Source of the DNA: Pseudomonadota bacterium
GTDB taxonomy: Bacteria; Desulfobacterota; Desulfobulbia; Desulfobulbales; Desulfurivibrionaceae
DNA length: 64,000 nucleotides
Assembly (NCBI GenBank): GCA_018830485.1
Contig: JAHJRQ010000016.1
Coordinates: 53,348-117,347, forward strand
Direction of reading: 5' to 3'
Positions 59,986 to 64,000 of this stretch are shown here, piece by piece. Made by a program: the position numbers and the translations under genes. The number at the start of each line of letters is the position of its first letter. Position 1 is the first letter of the stretch. The notes under the pieces were generated by a model. That model searched no databases and had not been told where the DNA came from. It was given only the letters and a program-made list of their open reading frames with translations.

Positions 59986-61209
59986 TCAGCCCCCTTGTCC
60001 CATGCCGTCCGCCTGCAGCAAGGATTCAAGGCAATGCTCCCGGATTTTGTAAAACTCCTTGATCTCCCGGATCTGGGCCAGCAGGTCCGCCTGTTTGCCG
60101 GAGCCGCTCCCCTTCACCCCAAGGATCATCTTGTTTTTGCTCGTGTGTTCCAGGGAGACGAATTCGAAGATCCGGGTCTCGTAGCCGGAAGCCTCCAGGA
60201 GTAGACCGCGCAGGGAGTCGGTGACCATCTCCGCCTCCTGGCCCAGATGGATGCCGTGCTTGAGTATGGGGTGCAGCAGCGTGGGGATCCGCATCTGGGG
60301 CCTGATCTGCTTGTGGCAGCAGGGCGCGCACATGATGATCGCGGCGCCCGAGCGGATGCCCAGGTGGATGGCGTAGTCCGTTGCCATGTCGCAGGCGTGC
60401 AGGGCGATCATGATATCGATACTCTCCGGCGGGAAGCTGCGGATATCGCCCTGCATGAAAGAGAGCCCGTCGAGGTTCAGCTTGCGGGCCGCCTTGCTGC
60501 AGAGGCTGACCAGATCCTCCCGCAATTCCACACCGGTTACCTGGGGTTTGAGGCCCAGAACGCCGCGCAGGTATTCCTCCATGGCAAAGGTCAGGTATCC
60601 CTTGCCCGAGCCGAAATCAACCACCCGCACCCGCTCTTTCTCTTTCAGCTTCGAGGCGCCAATGGCATGGTCCAGCACCTCGATGAACTTGTTGATCTGC
60701 TTCCATTTGCGCGACATGGCGGGGATGAGCTGCTGCTGCGCGTTGGTGATTCCCAGCTCCTTGAGAAAGGGCGCGGCAAGATCGAGAAAGCGCTCTTTTT
60801 CGCGGTCATGCTCCTGGGGGGAAACACTCCGGCCTGCTGCCTTGCCCCGCTGCAGCGTGTATTTCCCCTTTTTGTTGATCGAGAGCTGGATATCCTCGGT
60901 CAGAGTCTGCAGGTGCAGATTGTTGAACGAGGTGGCAAACATATCGCGGATGGAAGCAATCCCCGCCGCAATGGGCAGGTTCTTGGTCACGTCCTTGGTC
61001 TGGTAGCGATAGAGAAAAGAGAGGCTTTCTCCCTCCTTCAGGGTAAGCCGCCGGACAAAGACGCGGCCCAGCCCCGGTTCCGGACCATGGTATTTTCCCA
61101 ACACGAGGTTGATAAAGGTGTTGCGGGCCAGGCAATCCTCCAGCAGGCTGAAAAAAAGCCCGCCGGGGTTTGCCGGATCGTGCGGCGCTGGTTTCGTTTC
61201 ACTCATCAT
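59986..61209 (-). CDS. class I SAM-dependent methyltransferase (Methyltransf_32-like)
   Basis: A 407-residue protein. Residues 1-190 form an N-terminal domain (RYQTKDVTKNLPIAAGIASI). The SAM site is VRVVDFGSGKGYLTFAMEEY near residue 200, followed by VTGVELREDLVSLC and IALHACDMATDYAIH. The CAPCCHKQIR segment, with a Cys pair, is typical of METTL25/Methyltransf_32 proteins. Target is unknown, perhaps RNA or protein. The GG-rich ATG ATG start at 61209/61206 is ambiguous. Confidence 0.82.
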   Translation of the reverse strand: MMSETKPAPHDPANPGGLFFSLLEDCLARNTFINLVLGKYHGPEPGLGRVFVRRLTLKEGESLSFLYRYQTKDVTKNLPIAAGIASIRDMFATSFNNLHLQTLTEDIQLSINKKGKYTLQRGKAAGRSVSPQEHDREKERFLDLAAPFLKELGITNAQQQLIPAMSRKWKQINKFIEVLDHAIGASKLKEKERVRVVDFGSGKGYLTFAMEEYLRGVLGLKPQVTGVELREDLVSLCSKAARKLNLDGLSFMQGDIRSFPPESIDIMIALHACDMATDYAIHLGIRSGAAIIMCAPCCHKQIRPQMRIPTLLHPILKHGIHLGQEAEMVTDSLRGLLLEASGYETRIFEFVSLEHTSKNKMILGVKGSGSGKQADLLAQIREIKEFYKIREHCLESLLQADGMGQGG

Positions 61210-61326
61210 CTCGTACCGTCTGGATGCGTTGCAGGTGTGGGTTCATGGTTGCTTTTGTATTCATATTTTAGCCGCAGCGCCAATTGTTTTTTGCTTGCCG
61301 AGGAATTGCCGGAATTGCAACAGCTC

Positions 61327-61430
61327 GTCACCCCGGCGGAGGCCGGGGTCCAGCCTTGCTGCAATTGACCGAAAAGACTGGATCGGAGTCTCGCTTTGCT
61401 CCCTTACCTCCGGCCTCCGCCGGAATGACG
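61327..61430. repeat. dispersed palindromic repeat, family A copy 4
   Basis: GTCACCCCGGCGGAGGCCGG ... CTGGATCGGAGTCTCGCTTT ... CCTCCGCCGGAATGAC, in the same orientation as 54068-54170. It fills most of the gap between the methyltransferase and the DUF2058 gene; nothing else is seen there. Confidence 0.9.
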
Positions 61431-61586
61431 GAATAGAGCTTTTCCCGAGTTGTTGCGAATCCATCATATCACTTTGCATCCCCCTGGTGAATATGGTCAA
61501 ATACCCTGCAGCAATTCGATCTTTTGTGGGCGGGAAAAAGCAGCACGCTTTTACTGACCGTTGTATACACTCGCAAGGAAAATCAC

Positions 61587-62054
61587 ATGGGAAACCCGTT
61601 GCAGGAACAACTTCTCAAGGCCGGGCTGGCCAGTAAAAAACAGGCCAAGAAGGCCGAGCACGAAAAACGGATCAGCCGCAAGCAAAATGACGGCAAAAGC
61701 CCCGATGTCGCCAACAAGGCGCGGGAGGAGCAGGCGGCCAAGGAGCAGCGCAACCGGGAGCTCAACCGCGAGCGCCTTGAGGAAGCCCGGCTACGGGAAC
61801 AGAAGGCCCAGGCAAAACAGCTCATCGAGACCAATCGGTTGCCCAAGGATGTTCGGGGCGAGCCGTACCACTTTGCCGAGCAGAACAAGATCAAGCGGAT
61901 ATTCGTCTCCGAGGAGATGGCTGACCAGCTCAGCCGCGGCCAGTTGGCCATCGTCAAGCTCGGAGCAGGCTACGAGGTGGTCCCGGCCAAGGCGGCCCGC
62001 CAGATCGCCAGCCGGGATAAGGAGGCGGTGATTGTTTTTCATGAAAAGGTGTAG
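61587..62054 (+). CDS. DUF2058 family protein
   Basis: A 155-residue charged protein. GNPLQEQLLKAGLASKKQAK, KAEHEKRISRKQND starts the family; a long coiled-coil-like Lys/Glu/Arg region follows to about residue 75, then a small globular domain (VRGEPYHFAEQNKIKRIFVS, GQLAIVKLGAGYEVVPAKAA). Known DUF2058 proteins (YaiL in E. coli) are nucleoid- or ribosome-associated but uncharacterised. AAGGAAAATCAC precedes ATG 61587. Confidence 0.88.
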   Translation: MGNPLQEQLLKAGLASKKQAKKAEHEKRISRKQNDGKSPDVANKAREEQAAKEQRNRELNRERLEEARLREQKAQAKQLIETNRLPKDVRGEPYHFAEQNKIKRIFVSEEMADQLSRGQLAIVKLGAGYEVVPAKAARQIASRDKEAVIVFHEKV

Positions 62055-62104
62055 GGGGCGCAGTTGCTCAGGCCCAGCCCACTGCTTTGGGGGATCGGCA
62101 TAGC

Positions 62105-62773
62105 ATGAAAAAGTTGGAACGTTATGCAACCACGGGCTTATTCGAGGATCAGTACGAGGCGGGGTCAAACGGGCTGGTGCTCAAGAATTCGCTGCATATC
62201 CAGGATAAGCAGGTCATCGAAGAGGTTGAAACCAGGGAGCTCTATCGGGTCACTGATTGGTTGACGGAGATATATGATCAGGTGCACCGGTTCACTGCGG
62301 CCGATATCTGTTTTATGCATAAAAAATGGCTCGGCACGGTCTATGGATGGGCAGGGAAGTACCGTCAGGTGACGATGAGCAAAGGGGGCTTTACCTTTGC
62401 CTTGCCCAGGGTTCTCCCGCAACTGATGGCGGATTTCGAGAAAAACGAACTGAGCCGATTTACCCTCTGCGCCTTCAAGGACCGCGCAGAGCAGGCCCAG
62501 GCCCTGGCGATTGTGCACACGGAACTCTTGCTCATCCATCCTTTTCGGGAAGGCAACGGGAGATTGTCACGACTGCTGGCAACGCTCATGGCCCTGCAGG
62601 CCGGATTGCCACCCTTGGATTTCAGTGAGGTTGAAGGGGCAAAGAAAGAGGAGTATTTTGCCGCCGTCCGCCAAGGCATGGCCAGGGACTACCGGCCGAT
62701 GGAGACAGTCTTCAATGCGGTGATTGCTCGGACTCTTCAGGGGCATGCGGAGAGGGAACCGTTGCTCCGGTGA
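62105..62773 (+). CDS. fic: Fic-domain AMPylase-like protein
   Basis: A 222-residue Fic protein. The active site is complete: HPFREGNGRLSR (residues 145-156), with the His that activates the target hydroxyl and the Glu/Asn/Gly/Arg of the anion hole. TVYGWAGKYRQVTMSKGGFT is the flap. I see no (S/T)xxxE(G/N) inhibitory helix in the protein itself, either N- or C-terminal, so inhibition in trans would be needed. The ORF that could provide it lies convergent at 62712-62900. Confidence 0.93.
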   Translation: MKKLERYATTGLFEDQYEAGSNGLVLKNSLHIQDKQVIEEVETRELYRVTDWLTEIYDQVHRFTAADICFMHKKWLGTVYGWAGKYRQVTMSKGGFTFALPRVLPQLMADFEKNELSRFTLCAFKDRAEQAQALAIVHTELLLIHPFREGNGRLSRLLATLMALQAGLPPLDFSEVEGAKKEEYFAAVRQGMARDYRPMETVFNAVIARTLQGHAEREPLLR

Positions 62774-62900
62774 TCGCTTCCTTGGCGACATGGATGTCTT
62801 CGATGGCCGAGGATGATGCCACGTTGGACCACAAATATTTTTCCCGCACTGGCAGGGTTTTCAGATAGGGATTGGTTTCTTTCAGGCTTTTCGTACGCAT
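62712..62900 (-). CDS. small protein with a Fic-inhibitor-like SxxxE motif
   Basis: A 62-residue frame: KETNPYLKTLPVREKYLWSN, VASSSAIEDIHVAKEAI. The stretch Ser30-Ser-Ala-Ile-Glu34-Asp35 fits the (S/T)xxxE(G/N) inhibitory helix of Fic antitoxins except for Asp in place of Gly/Asn. NPYL...R..L.SNVASSSAIE resembles small proteins of this type. It overlaps the fic 3' end by 62 bases in the opposite direction. No good ribosome site is visible at 62900, so expression is uncertain. Confidence 0.5.
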   Translation of the reverse strand: MRTKSLKETNPYLKTLPVREKYLWSNVASSSAIEDIHVAKEAITGATVPSPHAPEESEQSPH

Positions 62901-62963
62901 ATTTTTTTATACCAGAAACCAGGCAGAAATACACTCGATTCATGGTCTGAATCGTTTTCATGC

Positions 62964-63953
62964 ATGGTACGCGAGGTTGCATGTGACGCCCCTCTCTTTT
63001 TCTGCTGCATTATGTCCTTGATAGGCCTCTGGCTGGAAAGCCTGCTCACTCCCTGCCCCCGGTATCTCAGGCGAATGGGCTTTCTCCGTGAACAACTTGC
63101 CATTGAAGCCCGATACCGACGAAACCACGCCAGTTGGGAGCCGCACCTCACACGCAGCCGCGCCGCCATCCTCGCTGCCGCCGATGCCTGCACCCAGCAC
63201 CGCACCGTCCTGATTTTGGGGGGCGGCCTGATCAACGATGTGCCCCTGGCCGAGCTGGCCGCTTGTTTCCAACGGGTGATCCTGGCCGATATCCTGCATC
63301 TGCCCCGCAACCGCCGCAAGGCCGAGGCCGTGGCCCCCAACATCACCTGCGTTGATTTCGATTGCACCGGAGTGGTGGAGGCACTGTACCAGGAAGGCAA
63401 AGCCCATGACGACGCAGCGGCGATACGCCTTTTTCGACACGCCTCGCCCTGCCTGCCTCGTGGTCTCGCCTCGGGCTGCGATCTCACCGTTTCCTTGAAT
63501 CTTGCCTCCCAGCTTGGGTACCTGCCTGCCAAGTGGCTGGCAAAAGGGCGTCACCGGGATGATGATTTTTCCCTGCGCCTCCGCCGGGCTGCGGCGCTTC
63601 GTCATCTTGAGTGGCTGCAAGATGTGCCCGGAGTGCGGCTTCTCATTGGAGACCGCGCTCTGGTGGTACGCGCATTGGATGAAAGCGAGGCGGAGCGGGA
63701 GGTTCTTCTGGGGGAGGGGGACTTGGAGCCCCCGCGTGACAGTTGGGTTTGGCGTTTCGCTCCGGTACCGGAATGGGATAGGCACCACCATCTGGAGCTT
63801 GAGGTTGGGGCCTATATTCTTGGGAGTCGGTCTTTTCAGCCGCCCGATGATCTCAAGGGAACCTTGAAAAATCAACTTCCTGTTGATTTTTCAAGCCGCA
63901 AAACCAAAACAAGTTTTGCCTTTTCTCACATTTTCAGCAACGTAAGTGGCTGA
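62964..63953 (+). CDS. uncharacterised protein with Rossmann-like segment
   Basis: A 329-residue frame from ATG 62964; ATG 63012 (LIGLWLESLLTPCPRYLRRM) fits conserved sequence better. RTVLILGGGLINDVPLAELA, ACFQRVILADILHLPRNRRK resembles the first two strands of a SAM- or nucleotide-binding Rossmann fold. DLTVSLNLASQLGYLPAKWL and RLLIGDRALVVR follow. Similar hypothetical proteins occur in Proteobacteria, with no known role. The last 30 residues are encoded by the hairpin cluster at 63863-63957 and are probably not native. Confidence 0.6.
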   Translation: MVREVACDAPLFFCCIMSLIGLWLESLLTPCPRYLRRMGFLREQLAIEARYRRNHASWEPHLTRSRAAILAAADACTQHRTVLILGGGLINDVPLAELAACFQRVILADILHLPRNRRKAEAVAPNITCVDFDCTGVVEALYQEGKAHDDAAAIRLFRHASPCLPRGLASGCDLTVSLNLASQLGYLPAKWLAKGRHRDDDFSLRLRRAAALRHLEWLQDVPGVRLLIGDRALVVRALDESEAEREVLLGEGDLEPPRDSWVWRFAPVPEWDRHHHLELEVGAYILGSRSFQPPDDLKGTLKNQLPVDFSSRKTKTSFAFSHIFSNVSG

Positions 63954-63957
63954 AAAT
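63863..63957. repeat. cluster of three hairpins at the 3' end of the last gene
   Basis: CTTGAAAAATCAAC/GTTGATTTTTCAAG (63863-63895), GCAAAAC/GTTTTGC (63898-63919) and ATTTTCAGC/GCTGAAAAT (63930-63957), each perfect, stand in series. They fall inside the last 30 codons of the gene. A TTGAATTTTTCAA follows at the window edge. Confidence 0.8.
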
Positions 63958-64000
63958 GACGGGGCGTCCTTGCCCCGCACAGGAGCCTTGAATTTTTCAA

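Overview
The window is a 64 kb, gene-dense, GC-rich chromosomal segment of a motile Gram-negative bacterium. Gene content suggests a member of the Desulfobacterota (former Deltaproteobacteria), possibly near Desulfobulbales. The grounds are an LptE-type outer-membrane lipoprotein and two N-terminal lipoproteins, sigma-54-type promoters at both flagellar hook loci, a CooC-type nickel ATPase, a Mn-dependent family II pyrophosphatase, and the gene orders rpsF-rpsR-DUF2232-rplI-dnaB, rpsP-khpA-rimM-trmD-SPOUT-rplS-rnhB-yraN and radical SAM-rng-rplU-rpmA-obg-proB-proA-nadD. The taxonomic call is inference; the window holds no rRNA.

Layout. 0-13.5 kb is mostly on the minus strand: dus, tkt, lptE, leuS, then dnaB, rplI, a DUF2232 membrane protein, rpsR, rpsF and mazG, then gph and a single-domain response regulator. 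A plus-strand AP2-domain gene with a structured leader lies between mazG and gph. 13.8-24.5 kb holds ppaC, a group II intron remnant, the fliK-flgD-flgE hook operon, a hicAB toxin-antitoxin pair, a second hook-protein gene on the minus strand and cooC. 24.8-29.3 kb holds ileS, lspA and fabD. 29.4-34.7 kb is an accessory island of toxin-antitoxin genes: vapBC, mntA-hepT, higBA, a lone ribbon-helix-helix antitoxin and mazEF, plus a class I methyltransferase. Its left edge is marked by a duplicated 3' end of fabD. 34.8-56.6 kb is a long run of housekeeping genes: ffh to rplS, rnhB, yraN, pdxA, tmk, two lipoproteins, the radical SAM/RNase G/L21/L27/Obg block, proline synthesis, nadD and a Na/Pi transporter. 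56.9-64 kb holds malQ, a flavin reductase, tRNA-Glu, a MITE-like element, several small or poorly known genes, and a Fic protein with a convergent small ORF that resembles a Fic inhibitor.

How the genes work together. Most of the window serves translation (LeuRS, IleRS, L9, S18, S6, S16, L19, L21, L27, RimM, TrmD, Dus, Obg, RNase G), protein export and the envelope (Ffh, LspA, LptE, lipoproteins, FabD), and nucleotide, cofactor and amino acid supply (Tmk, MazG, PdxA, NadD, ProA/ProB). The flagellar genes build the hook: FliK sets its length, FlgD caps it and FlgE forms it. The accessory layer is toxin-antitoxin modules and small dispersed palindromic repeats. The most unusual points are the fabD duplication around vapBC, the Fic/convergent ORF pair, the folded leader of the AP2 gene, the two competing hairpins in the rpsF leader, and the group II intron relic directly after the ppaC terminator.
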